From Paenibacillus auburnensis (GTDB lineage Bacteria; Bacillota; Bacilli; Paenibacillales; Paenibacillaceae), in the NCBI RefSeq assembly GCF_927798115.1, contig NZ_CAKMMG010000007.1, positions 124,001-188,000 of the forward strand: DNA of 64,000 bases, given 5' to 3'. Position numbers and translations under genes: made by a program. Shown one piece after another: positions 8,019 to 16,908 of the stretch; the first letter of the stretch is position 1, and every line of letters starts with the position of its first letter. The notes beneath the pieces were generated by a model. The model was given only the letters and a program-made list of their open reading frames with translations, made no database searches and had not been told where the DNA came from.

Positions 8019-9035
8019 TTAACTCTCATAAATGATCCTGCCTGTATCCGAAAGATCATAGCTGTGGATGGAGCTAAGCTCGCTCTTAAAGGCAGAGGAG
8101 CGTAAAATATCGAGCACTGCACTGATCCACTGCTCATTTCCCGGCTTCTTGAGCATGACCAGATCGTACCGTTCCTTGATCAGCGGAATGAATTCAAGTC
8201 CATCGACAATTTTGGCCGCCTTCTCGGTGCCGATGCCGACATCGGCTTCGCCCCGGGACACCCTTCCGGCAACAGCTAAATGGCTGTTCTCCTCAGTGTC
8301 ATATCCGATTAGCTCTGCAGCGCGGATGCTGTGCAGGCGCAGCTGCTCGTCCAGCAGGACCCGTGCGCCGGAGCCACGCTCCCGGTTAATTAGCTTCAGC
8401 TCTTTCTGCTGCAAATCCGACCAGCTCCGGATGTTCTTCGGGTTGCCCTTCTGTACATAGAACCCTGCACTGCGTGCCAGCAAATGGACTACGATATAAG
8501 AGGAGCCGACCAGAAGCCTGCGGATATAAGGAAGGTTATATTCGCCTGTATCGCCATCCAGCAAATGAGTGCTGACGATGTCGGATTCGCCATGATACAT
8601 GGCAATCAGGCTGTCCAGACTGCCTGCATAAGAACGGAGCGGGCGGGTGGACGGGAGGCTGCGTTCCAGATGGCTGGCCAGAATATCCAACGACATGTCC
8701 TGTCCGGTAATGACAACGTTTATTCCCGCAGCCTTGTTGGAATACCCCGCAGGCTGGGCGAGATGAAGCGGCACCGAGAATGTGGCTGGAGGCAGCACGA
8801 ATGGGGTGGCAGGCTGCGTGGCGGAGGATGCATTTGTACCTCCCTGCGGGCCAGTGTTAGAACTGCTGCGCGAGTTCTGCTTGTAGGCCTCAAGATCGGT
8901 ATGATCCACCCGCATTTGCTTACCTACGCGGTAAGAAGGCAGCTCGCCTTTTTTGATCAGATCATAGACCTTTAACTTGGATATCTTCAACAACCGGGCG
9001 ATTTCCTCGGTAGTATAGGAAGTGTTCTCGGACAT
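8019..9035 (-). CDS. DNA-binding protein with periplasmic-binding-like molybdate sensor domain (YvgK type)
   Basis: 338 residues with an N-terminal excisionase/MerR-like helix-turn-helix (about 8-52, TTEEIARLLKISKLKVYDLI) and a C-terminal type-2 binding-protein fold of the PBP-like family (about 95-320, with DILASHLERSLP, GSLDSLIAMYHGESD, RERGSGARVLLDEQL, ADVGIGTEKAAK). A low-complexity linker joins them. B. subtilis YvgK beside yvgLM has the same architecture and context. It is convergent with modAB and probably regulates it in response to molybdate; that is inference from fold and location. ATG 9035 has GGAGG about 10 bases upstream. Confidence 0.85.
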   Translation of the reverse strand: MSENTSYTTEEIARLLKISKLKVYDLIKKGELPSYRVGKQMRVDHTDLEAYKQNSRSSSNTGPQGGTNASSATQPATPFVLPPATFSVPLHLAQPAGYSNKAAGINVVITGQDMSLDILASHLERSLPSTRPLRSYAGSLDSLIAMYHGESDIVSTHLLDGDTGEYNLPYIRRLLVGSSYIVVHLLARSAGFYVQKGNPKNIRSWSDLQQKELKLINRERGSGARVLLDEQLRLHSIRAAELIGYDTEENSHLAVAGRVSRGEADVGIGTEKAAKIVDGLEFIPLIKERYDLVMLKKPGNEQWISAVLDILRSSAFKSELSSIHSYDLSDTGRIIYES

Positions 9036-9078
9036 AGGGGAAAGCCTCCTAAGGGATGCACTGCAGCAGCGCTCAATA

Positions 9079-9101
9079 AGTCTTGATGATAGCTCAAGAC
9101 T
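9079..9101. promoter_or_regulatory. Inverted repeat upstream of the YvgK-type regulator
   Basis: AGTCTTGA (9079-9086) and TCAAGACT (9094-9101) form a perfect 8-bp dyad with 7 bases between the arms, 44 bases upstream of the regulator start. There is no T-run on either strand, so an operator is more likely than a terminator for the deacetylase gene upstream. Confidence 0.4.
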
Positions 9102-9157
9102 ACCTTATTTTGAAGACCTGCGCAATTAAAGAACCTTAAGGAGTCCAGTGAATGGAT

Positions 9158-9931
9158 TTAATAAGCCAGATGCCTTTTGTTTTCTGCTTTCTCGGTATCC
9201 GACAGTCCGATCAGCTCGGAGACGGTTACGAAACGGAAACCCTGTTTCTCCAGTGCGGGCAAAATAATCTTGAGGGCCTCCCTCGTCTGTGATTGCCCGT
9301 GAACATAGTCGTGGAAGAGCACGATATCGCCGTTACGGGCATTCTTGATGACTTTATTAGAGATACTCCATACCCCAGGACGGTTCCAGTCGCGTGTATC
9401 CTGATGCCAGGACCACAGTACCGGCTTCAGTCCCATGCGGTTGGAGACATTCACCAGAGTTTCGTCATACATCCCGCCCGGTGGTCTGAAGAGACTGCTG
9501 TGCCGGCCCGAAATCTTTATAATTTCATTCTCTGTCAGCTCCAGTTCCTTCGTAACCTGCTCTGCGGAGATTGGTCTTTTGAAATAAACGTGATTGTACG
9601 TATGATTAGCCAGCTCGTGCCCTTCGTAGATTACGCGTTTGGCTATTTCAGGATAAGCGGCGATTTTTTTGCCGATGGCAAAAAAGGTGCATTTGGCGTT
9701 GTGATCATGCAGTACATTCAGAATTTGAATCGTTTCCGTCGGATCTGGACCGTCGTCGAAGGTTAAGGCGATCACCTTTTGACTGGTTGGCACTTCCCAG
9801 ATCATATCCCCCTTCTGCTCGTAATAATTGCGGTTTTTGACATCTGAACGTGCCAGCAGCGGGCTTGAACAGCCGAGCAGCAGCACCAGTGCAGTGAGTG
9901 TAACGGCGGAAATACGGCAGCTTGTTTTCAT
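9158..9931 (-). CDS. Polysaccharide deacetylase (NodB domain, CE4), predicted lipoprotein
   Basis: Secreted metal-dependent deacetylase acting on N-acetylated glycans, most likely peptidoglycan or chitin oligomers, 257 residues. A signal region ends in LLGC (Cys21), suggesting a lipid anchor. NodB motifs are all present: TFDDGPD (metal Asp), HTYNH (the H-x3-H metal pair), RPPGG, and LFHDYVHG near the end. It resembles PdaA/PdaB-type spore and cell-wall deacetylases in length, but a specific role is not established. The gene is transcribed toward the YvgK-type gene and diverges from the dGTPase gene. Confidence 0.88.
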   Translation of the reverse strand: MKTSCRISAVTLTALVLLLGCSSPLLARSDVKNRNYYEQKGDMIWEVPTSQKVIALTFDDGPDPTETIQILNVLHDHNAKCTFFAIGKKIAAYPEIAKRVIYEGHELANHTYNHVYFKRPISAEQVTKELELTENEIIKISGRHSSLFRPPGGMYDETLVNVSNRMGLKPVLWSWHQDTRDWNRPGVWSISNKVIKNARNGDIVLFHDYVHGQSQTREALKIILPALEKQGFRFVTVSELIGLSDTEKAENKRHLAY

Positions 9932-10081
9932 GGGTATCTCAGTTCACTCCATACCGGACCCGCCTAAGGAGAAACGGGCTATTTTACTTTAGAATGCACC
10001 ATGACTGCGGAGAAATATTCACTAGGAACGGGAAGGTGTGTATATTTCTATTTTTGAGTGAAAGTTTTGCGGGAAATGACT

Positions 10082-10087
10082 TATAAT
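10082..10087 (+). promoter_or_regulatory. -10 element candidate for the dGTPase gene
   Basis: A consensus TATAAT lies 39 bases before the ATG at 10126. No convincing -35 is placed at 16-18 bases upstream, so only the -10 is claimed. Confidence 0.4.
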
Positions 10088-10125
10088 GTAGTACTAAATA
10101 CAGAAACAGGATAGGGGCAGCGGAT

Positions 10126-11535
10126 ATGACACTTATTGATAAAAGAGAGCATCGGCAATATCCGGAAATTACCCGTCTGGAAACGTCACGAGCCGCCTAT
10201 GAGCGTGATTATTCACGCCTGATCCATTCGCCGACTTTTCGCCGGCTGCAGGGTAAATCACAGGTATTCGGTGCCGGTACCGGCGATTATTACCGGACGC
10301 GGCTTACCCATTCGCTGGAGGTAGCGCAAATCGCCCGGGAAGCGGCCAAAAGCCTTCTGCGCTCCTACCCGGAAGTGGAGACCGGACAAGCGGATAATCC
10401 GGGCCTGGTCATTGATCCGGAGGTGGTGGAATGTGCCGCCATCGCCCATGATTTTGGGCACCCGCCGTTTGGGCACAAGGGGGAAGAGGTGCTCGACAAT
10501 ATTTTGGAGCAGCTCATTGCCAAGAAGGCGGCGGAAGAAGCGCTGAAGTCAGGTGCCGGTCCGGTACAGGAGCAGATCATCCACGGGAATATGAAAAGGC
10601 AGTATGAGCATTTTGAAGGCAATGCGCATAACTTCCGTCTGATTATGTTTCTTGAGAAGCGCGAGAATATTGACGGCCTGAATCTTTCGGATGCCGTGCT
10701 GCTGGGGATCAACAAATATCCTTTTCCCGGCACGGTGCTTAAGAAAGGAATGTATCTGTCGGAATGGAATTATATCTCGGAGATCCGCGAGGCGTGGGGG
10801 GTTCCGGCAGGCAAGAAGACGCTGGAGGCCCAGCTCATGGATTTGTGCGATGATATCGCCTACTCTGCGCATGATCTGGAGGATGGGATTAAGGCGGGCA
10901 AAATCGAGGTGCATGAACACTTCATGCATGATGCCTATATTCAGCGGCTGATCGTAGAGAAAATTACAACGCTGGAGGATTCCTTCTGGATAGGCTGGAA
11001 GCCCGAGGCCATCCATACGAAAGTCGAAGAAGTATTAAGCGATTTCCTTCGGGTCTGGATGGAAAAGATGCCGACCTGCGAGAATGATTATTCCCGTACC
11101 CGCCGTGAGGTTAAAGCCTACTGGGTCAGCACCTTTGTCGCCAGTCTGGGGGTTATCCATGACGGAGACTGGAAGAAGGTTACCTTTATCAAGGATGGCA
11201 AAGAGGACGAGGACATGCTGCGGACGGTCAGTGTGCTCAAAAGCTTCGCCTGGGTCACGATGATCCGTGATCTGCGCGTGCAGCGCCTGCAAAAACGCAG
11301 CGAGTGGATTTTGCGGCGGTTATGGGCGGCGTTCAATGATCCGGAAACCTCGAAGGCGATCATTCCGAGCGACTGGCTGCAGCGCTTCGAGAAGGATCAG
11401 CGGCAGAATAAGCCGATCTGGACCTGGGAGCATATGGTGATAGATTATATCGCCGGGATGACGGATGCGTTCGCCGAGAAAATATATAATGAACTATATG
11501 GTTTGAAGGTAGGATCGATTTACGATTTAGATTAG
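10126..11535 (+). CDS. dgt: dGTP triphosphohydrolase-like HD-domain protein
   Basis: Cytoplasmic HD-family enzyme expected to cleave dGTP (or other dNTPs) to nucleoside and triphosphate, 469 residues. The N-terminus has the family signature YERDYSRLIHSPTFRRLQGKSQV-like segment, then HSLEVAQIA, the HD motif IAHDFGHPPFGHKGE and a later DDIAYSAHDLEDG, which complete the metal-binding H...HD...D set. Start ATG 10126 follows GATAGGGGCAG. Length and motifs fit the bacterial Dgt type-2 group. It stands alone and is closed by a terminator. Confidence 0.92.
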   Translation: MTLIDKREHRQYPEITRLETSRAAYERDYSRLIHSPTFRRLQGKSQVFGAGTGDYYRTRLTHSLEVAQIAREAAKSLLRSYPEVETGQADNPGLVIDPEVVECAAIAHDFGHPPFGHKGEEVLDNILEQLIAKKAAEEALKSGAGPVQEQIIHGNMKRQYEHFEGNAHNFRLIMFLEKRENIDGLNLSDAVLLGINKYPFPGTVLKKGMYLSEWNYISEIREAWGVPAGKKTLEAQLMDLCDDIAYSAHDLEDGIKAGKIEVHEHFMHDAYIQRLIVEKITTLEDSFWIGWKPEAIHTKVEEVLSDFLRVWMEKMPTCENDYSRTRREVKAYWVSTFVASLGVIHDGDWKKVTFIKDGKEDEDMLRTVSVLKSFAWVTMIRDLRVQRLQKRSEWILRRLWAAFNDPETSKAIIPSDWLQRFEKDQRQNKPIWTWEHMVIDYIAGMTDAFAEKIYNELYGLKVGSIYDLD

Positions 11536-11542
11536 AAAACCG

Positions 11543-11574
11543 AACCGGACCCGTTAAGGGTTCCGGTTTTTTTT
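11543..11574 (+). terminator. Terminator of the dGTPase gene
   Basis: AACCGGACCC pairs with GGG-TT-CCGGTT (one bulge) and is followed by eight T. Confidence 0.85.
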
Positions 11575-11809
11575 GTTTTTCTGGTCTTGGTTTTTCTTTT
11601 CTGGTGCTGATTTTAGTTTTCTGGTCTTGTATTGTGTTTTTGTTATTATTTTGTTAGTAATAAAATAGGGTCTTTATTATTACCAACTATAATCGAAATG
11701 GATTTTTATAATCCTGAAAAACCCTTATTTATCAGGGTTTTTTAAAAATCTAACTTATCTTAAATTTTAATATTTTCCGTCGCGTTAATATTTTATTATA
11801 AAAAAGTTA
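11575..11809. other. AT-rich intergenic stretch before the mannanase gene
   Basis: No gene. It contains three imperfect repeats of a TTTTCTGGTCTTG-like phrase (11577-11636) and a second terminator-like hairpin at 11716-11743 (GAAAAACCCT with AGGGTTTTTT). The rest is very AT-rich. Confidence 0.6.
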
Positions 11810-11838
11810 TTGTTTAATTATTATTTAAATGCTACTAT
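11810..11838 (+). promoter_or_regulatory. Sigma-A type promoter of the mannanase gene
   Basis: TTGTTT (11810-11815), a 17-base spacer and TACTAT (11833-11838). Predicted start of transcription is about 11845. Confidence 0.6.
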
Positions 11839-11869
11839 TACCAGGAAGTTATTGGTGTGATTTTGTAAT

Positions 11870-11883
11870 TGAAAGCACTTACA
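11870..11883 (+). promoter_or_regulatory. CcpA catabolite-response element (cre) candidate
   Basis: TGAAAGCACTTACA matches the cre consensus TGWAANCGNTNWCA at all but one defined position. It lies about 25 bases downstream of the predicted transcription start and ends just before the ribosome binding site, a position where CcpA binding would block elongation. Carbon-catabolite repression of a polysaccharide hydrolase is expected; binding itself is inferred. Confidence 0.65.
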
Positions 11884-11901
11884 CAAAAGGAGGATGAAGT
11901 A

Positions 11902-14900
11902 GTGAAGAAATTTAAAAAGAGTTTCCTGCTATTCCTGACGGCCATCATGCTGTTTTCAATGGCTGCACCGGCACTTGCCGGCAGTAACGCACAGGAGAAG
12001 CTGGATACACATTGGGCCAAAGAGAGTATTGGAAAGTGGCGCGGGAACGGAGTCATTCAGGGCTATCCTGATGGGTCCTTCAAGCCGGATAATCAGGTTA
12101 CCCGTGCTGAGCTGGCAAGCATCATCAATAAGCTGTTCGGGTTCAGCGCACCTTCGGGAACCCCGTTCTCGGATGTTCCTGCAGGAGCCTGGTATGCCAG
12201 GGATTTAGCTATAGCGAAGCAGGCAGGTTATTATAAAGGCTTTCCGGATAATAAAGCGAAAGCGGATACACAGGTAACCCGTCAGGATGCTGCAGTGCTC
12301 CTGGCCTCTGTATTCTCGCTTACCCCCGCTAATGGAGGAATTACAGCGGCATATACAGACGGTGCTGCTATCAGTGCCTACGCTGCAGAAGCTGTTCAGG
12401 CGCTGAAGGGCACAATAAACGGTTATCCCGACGGCTCTTTCCGTCCGGATCGCCCAATCACCCGAGCAGAAGCTGTCAGTATCATTGACAGGCTGGTCAG
12501 CGGCTACTATAACGTGGCTGGAACCTTCACCGGAGGCGATATTACCGGCAACGTACTGGTGAACCGCAGCGGGGTGGTATTGAAGGATACGAGGATTTCC
12601 GGCAACCTGTATTTGGCTCCCGGAATCGGCAGCGGTGAAGCTGCGCTGGATAATGTAACCGTACAGGGATCGGTGTATGTCTCCGGCGGCGGTGAAAATT
12701 CAATTCATTTCAAAAACTCGAAGCTGGCGGTTGCCCAAGTGAACCGGCCGGACGGAAAAGTACGTATCACTGCAGAAGGAAATACAAGTATCGGACGTTT
12801 GTTGATTGAAAGCGCTTCTATTATAGAGCTCGAATCCGGCGCAACAATTACAACATTGGTAATCGGCAATAATGCCCAGGGTACGGCGGTCAGCGGCAAA
12901 GGAGCGATTGGCAGACTTGAGGTGCTTGCTTCCTCTGTCAGCCTAAACGGCAAGACGCTGGCACAAGGCAGCTATACTGTGAAAGATGGAGCTGCCGCAG
13001 CAGAAGGCACCACAACCGGCAGCACAGCAGGGAGCAATCCGGGCAGCAGCAATGGAACCGGCGGCAACGGTGGAGGCGGAACCGAAACGCCGGAAATCCA
13101 AATCGTGGATACCGCAGCAACTCCGGCTACGAAATCCTTATTTGCTTATCTGGACGAGATGAGCGGCAAGCAGACGATGTTCGGGCATCAGCATGACACC
13201 ACCGTCTCTATAGCCGGCAAAGATACGAATGGCAACGTAATCTCCGATGTATACAGCTCTACCGGGGACTATCCGGCGGTGTTCGGCTGGGATACCCTTT
13301 CCCTTGATGGCTATGAAGCACCTCCCGGAGTCAGCGGGAATTATGAAGCCAGCCGCTTAGGGCTTACTGCTGCAATGAAGCATGCCCATGAGCTTGGCGG
13401 CATCTTGACGCTGAGTACGCATCCTTATAACTTTGCCACTGGAGGAAGCTTCAATGATACAGGGAACACTAAGGGGGCAACAGCATCCGTAGTTGCGCGG
13501 ATTCTGCCGGGCGGTGACAAGAATGCTGATTTCAATACGTATCTAGACCGGGTCGCAAATTTTGCCAACAACCTAAAGGACGATAACGGCAGCCTGATTC
13601 CGGTACTGTTCCGTCCGTTCCATGAGCAGAATGGCGGATGGTTCTGGTGGGGAGCTGCAACAACAACCAAAAGTGAATATGCTGAGCTGTACAGATACAC
13701 CGTTGAATACCTGCGGGATGTCAAAGGCGTACACAACTTCCTGTATGTATTTTCGCCAAACGGCTCGTTCAACGGGAATGAAAGTGAATATTTAACTACC
13801 TATCCGGGAGATCAGTATGTGGATATTCTGGGGATGGATCAGTATGACAATAAGGACAATGCCGGCTCTGAGGCATTCCTGAACGGGCTTGTCAAAGATT
13901 TGAAGATGATCTCCGGGCTCGCCCAGTCGAAGGGGAAGATTGTTACCCTCTCGGAATACGGCTACAGCGCCGCTGGTATGAAGACCACCGGTAACAATGA
14001 GCAGGCATGGTTTACCAAGGTGCTGAATGCAATCAAGGCGGACCCGGATGCGGCAAAAATCTCCTATATGCTGACCTGGGCCAACTTCGGTGAGGGCAAT
14101 AATTTATATGTTCCGTACAAAAATGTGCCAAATAAGGCAGATCACGAGCTGGTGGGCGATTTTGTCAATTTCTATAAGGATTCTTATTCAGCGTTTGCCG
14201 GCGATATCAAAAATGACAATAAATACAGCCGTGTGGTAAATGCTGCAGCGAAGCAGCCCTTCCTGCATATTGTTTCTCCGAATAATGTCGGTACGGTTAC
14301 TGAGGCCAAGACGGTCATCCGCGCCAAGGCGGCGAATTTTGTTCCTGCCAAAGTTACCTACACTGCAGGGACTAATGCCGAGACGGAAATGACGCTCGGT
14401 GCGGACGGTTATTATTCCGCAGTCTGGCAGCCGGAAGCAAGCCTGAACGGTACAACGGCTGACATCACGGTAAAGGCATACGGAACAGGAAATGTGCTGC
14501 TTACACAGAGCATCTCTGTATTTGTGAAGATTAATGAAGTTGCGGTAAAAGAAATCCCCTTTAATACAGCAGCCGATGTCGGTCTGATTCAGAACAATGG
14601 CACCTGGTCCGGCCTGGCAGGCAACGGGGAGACCATTAAGACGGAGCTTCAGCATGTGGTACTGGCCGGGGACGGCAAGCTTGCAGTCAACATCACTGGC
14701 GGACTGTCTCCCGAAGACACCTGGCAGGAGCTGAAGCTGCAGCTTACACCGGCGGCTCTCGAAGGTGTTAATTTAGCCAAAGTCAGCCGGGTGAAGCTGG
14801 GAGTGCTGATTCCCGAAGCGGCGCAAAATGAATCCGGAAATGCTGCGGTCCGGACCGTTGTGCAGCTGCCGGAGGACTGGAATACCAAGTATGGCATGGA

Positions 14901-16683
14901 TTCCAGCTATAAAGCGTTGTCCGCTCTGGAGAAAGTGACGGTTGACGGTGCCCGGTATTACAAATATGACGCGGTTGTAGAGTTGGATAATGCGGAGAAA
15001 TCGGCAGCTGCTACGGGTCTGGCGATCTCCATTGTTGGCAGCGGACTTGTCTCGGATGGTGTGCTTCCGGTTTACGTGGATGACATCGGTCTATATAACA
15101 GCTACACTGCACCGGTAGCTGACAATGCGCTGGTAGATGATTTTGAATCCTATGGCTCCAGCAGCGAGGCACTTGCGGCTAAGTATCCAAAAGCCGGCGG
15201 TGATGATATCAGCGCTGCCCTAAGCACCGAACACAAAAATTCCGGAAGCTATGGCATGAAGCTGCAGTACAGCCTGAACAGCCAGAAATATGCCGGGGTT
15301 GGAAAAAGCCTGGGCTCGCTCGACTGGTCTGCTTATAACGCAATCAGCCTGTGGGTGGCTTCTGATGGCAGCGCCTCCTATGCGGAAACGGGAAAACCGC
15401 TGAAGCTGGTTGTCCAGCTTGTGATTGACGGCGGATACTTTGAAGCTTACCCGGTCATCACTCCGGATCAGAACGGTAAGGTCGTCTTGAGCCTTAAGAA
15501 TCTTACAGAGATGAGCTGGGGCAAAGGCGGTGCACTTACCGAGGAAAGACTGAAGCAAGTGCAGAGCTTTAATCTTTATGTGAATTCCATGGACGGCCAG
15601 GCGCATGAGGGTGCACTCTATTTTGACGATATCCAGGCGGTATATGATCCTGCGATGCCTGATCTGTCCGGTGAGGACGGAGGAGAGTCCGGAGGACACG
15701 CGCCAGGTGTGCTGTACAAATTCAGCAGCGCTGAAGACATGGCCGGCTGGGTAACAGCAAACGGGGACAGTGCCAAAGCGAAGGCTCCTGCGTTTTCGGA
15801 AGAAGAGCAGGCTGCAGGTGTGGAGTTCGATCTGGTTAATACAGGTCAGAATGCGGACGGCAGCTATAAGCAGTCCTTTGAGCTTGCGGTTGATCCGGTT
15901 AAGCTGAACCTGAGCGGGCTGGATACGATAAACGCCAAGGTTAAGCTGTCAACCGGCACCGCCAAAGCCCGGCTGTTCATTAAGACAGGAGCCGGCTGGA
16001 CATGGTCAGACAGCGGGACCCCTGTAGCTGTAGACTCCAGCGGGTATAAGACGCTGACGATTTCGCTGACTGCCGCAGCCGAAGCGGCGGGTGTGGATCT
16101 GACTGCCGTAAAGACTATCGGTATCAAGATTGAAGATATTGCTAACAGCGGGGGAACTGCGAACCTGTTCCTGCAGGAGATTGCGCTGGCTGCTGCAGTT
16201 CCTGACATCTATTACGGGTTCGAAGGCGGAACGGACGGCTGGGCCGCAACGACTGGCACTGCCGTGGTATCCAAGGCTGTTTATACGGAAGGCAGCCAGT
16301 CTTTAGGACTGGATTTCACTTGGACCGGTGCGGGTTCGTCACTTGAAGTATCGAAGACCGCCAATCTGGATCTAAGCTCCTTCAGTGGAATTACCGCCAA
16401 AGTGAGAGTGGTATCTGATCATCCTGATGTACAGGCCAAACTTTATTTGAAGCTGCGCGGATATGCCGTTTGGCTGGACTCCGGGGCGAAGGTGGCTGCC
16501 GGAACAGGGTTTACGGAGTTCACCATTGACTTCAATGATATCTACAATGTGTACGTAGGCAGCGGAGCGGAGTTTACACTGGATGATCTGAAGCAGGTAA
16601 ATGCTATAGGTATTCAGCTGATTACCCCCGCTGAAGCCGGAGATGCAACGGTTTATATTGATGATGTGAAAGTTTTGCAGTAA
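11902..16683 (+). CDS. SLH-anchored multidomain GH26 beta-mannanase
   Basis: Secreted, cell-surface mannan hydrolase, 1593 residues. GTG 11902 follows AAAGGAGG and gives a clean signal peptide ending APALA/GS; the in-frame upstream TTG at 11869 has no ribosome binding site. Order: signal peptide (1-27); three S-layer homology domains (about 30-205, each with GYPDGSF or GFPDNKA and TRAE/TRQD); a repetitive beta-helix-like region (about 208-365); a Gly/Ser/Thr linker; a GH26 domain (about 400-775) with acid/base E575 in RPFHEQNGGW and nucleophile E685 in TLSEYGYS; then about 800 residues of Ig-like and carbohydrate-binding-like modules (repeats of DDFESYG, FEGGTDGW, VYIDDV). The 110-residue spacing of the two glutamates fits GH26. 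The SLH domains would hold it on the cell wall. Confidence 0.9.
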   Translation: MKKFKKSFLLFLTAIMLFSMAAPALAGSNAQEKLDTHWAKESIGKWRGNGVIQGYPDGSFKPDNQVTRAELASIINKLFGFSAPSGTPFSDVPAGAWYARDLAIAKQAGYYKGFPDNKAKADTQVTRQDAAVLLASVFSLTPANGGITAAYTDGAAISAYAAEAVQALKGTINGYPDGSFRPDRPITRAEAVSIIDRLVSGYYNVAGTFTGGDITGNVLVNRSGVVLKDTRISGNLYLAPGIGSGEAALDNVTVQGSVYVSGGGENSIHFKNSKLAVAQVNRPDGKVRITAEGNTSIGRLLIESASIIELESGATITTLVIGNNAQGTAVSGKGAIGRLEVLASSVSLNGKTLAQGSYTVKDGAAAAEGTTTGSTAGSNPGSSNGTGGNGGGGTETPEIQIVDTAATPATKSLFAYLDEMSGKQTMFGHQHDTTVSIAGKDTNGNVISDVYSSTGDYPAVFGWDTLSLDGYEAPPGVSGNYEASRLGLTAAMKHAHELGGILTLSTHPYNFATGGSFNDTGNTKGATASVVARILPGGDKNADFNTYLDRVANFANNLKDDNGSLIPVLFRPFHEQNGGWFWWGAATTTKSEYAELYRYTVEYLRDVKGVHNFLYVFSPNGSFNGNESEYLTTYPGDQYVDILGMDQYDNKDNAGSEAFLNGLVKDLKMISGLAQSKGKIVTLSEYGYSAAGMKTTGNNEQAWFTKVLNAIKADPDAAKISYMLTWANFGEGNNLYVPYKNVPNKADHELVGDFVNFYKDSYSAFAGDIKNDNKYSRVVNAAAKQPFLHIVSPNNVGTVTEAKTVIRAKAANFVPAKVTYTAGTNAETEMTLGADGYYSAVWQPEASLNGTTADITVKAYGTGNVLLTQSISVFVKINEVAVKEIPFNTAADVGLIQNNGTWSGLAGNGETIKTELQHVVLAGDGKLAVNITGGLSPEDTWQELKLQLTPAALEGVNLAKVSRVKLGVLIPEAAQNESGNAAVRTVVQLPEDWNTKYGMDSSYKALSALEKVTVDGARYYKYDAVVELDNAEKSAAATGLAISIVGSGLVSDGVLPVYVDDIGLYNSYTAPVADNALVDDFESYGSSSEALAAKYPKAGGDDISAALSTEHKNSGSYGMKLQYSLNSQKYAGVGKSLGSLDWSAYNAISLWVASDGSASYAETGKPLKLVVQLVIDGGYFEAYPVITPDQNGKVVLSLKNLTEMSWGKGGALTEERLKQVQSFNLYVNSMDGQAHEGALYFDDIQAVYDPAMPDLSGEDGGESGGHAPGVLYKFSSAEDMAGWVTANGDSAKAKAPAFSEEEQAAGVEFDLVNTGQNADGSYKQSFELAVDPVKLNLSGLDTINAKVKLSTGTAKARLFIKTGAGWTWSDSGTPVAVDSSGYKTLTISLTAAAEAAGVDLTAVKTIGIKIEDIANSGGTANLFLQEIALAAAVPDIYYGFEGGTDGWAATTGTAVVSKAVYTEGSQSLGLDFTWTGAGSSLEVSKTANLDLSSFSGITAKVRVVSDHPDVQAKLYLKLRGYAVWLDSGAKVAAGTGFTEFTIDFNDIYNVYVGSGAEFTLDDLKQVNAIGIQLITPAEAGDATVYIDDVKVLQ

Positions 16684-16705
16684 AGGTATTCCGGTTTGTT
16701 TAAGA

Positions 16706-16744
16706 TCCCGGGGCTCTCTACGTTGAGAGTCCCGGTTTTTTTTG
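16706..16744 (+). terminator. Terminator of the mannanase gene
   Basis: CCGGGGCTCTC pairs with GAGAGTCCCGG (one G-T pair) around a 6-base loop and is followed by nine T. Confidence 0.9.
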
Positions 16745-16784
16745 CAGCAAATGAAAGAGCCCCGATTAAATACCTGACATCGCC

Positions 16785-16812
16785 TAAATATATCCCTGGA
16801 ATCTGCCGAAAT
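16785..16812 (+). promoter_or_regulatory. Sigma-D (flagellar/chemotaxis) promoter of the chemoreceptor gene
   Basis: TAAA (16785-16788), a 16-base spacer and GCCGAAAT (16805-16812) match the TAAA-N15-GCCGATAT pattern of sigma-D in Bacillales. It lies about 95 bases before the chemoreceptor start. Confidence 0.7.
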
Positions 16813-16908
16813 ATAGAGTGTAATCCATCGTTTTGCCCTTTTATGAAAAATGAAAGCAATCGATATGAATTACATGTAAGGTTTTCGGAAAATAGAGGGG
16901 GCACATAT

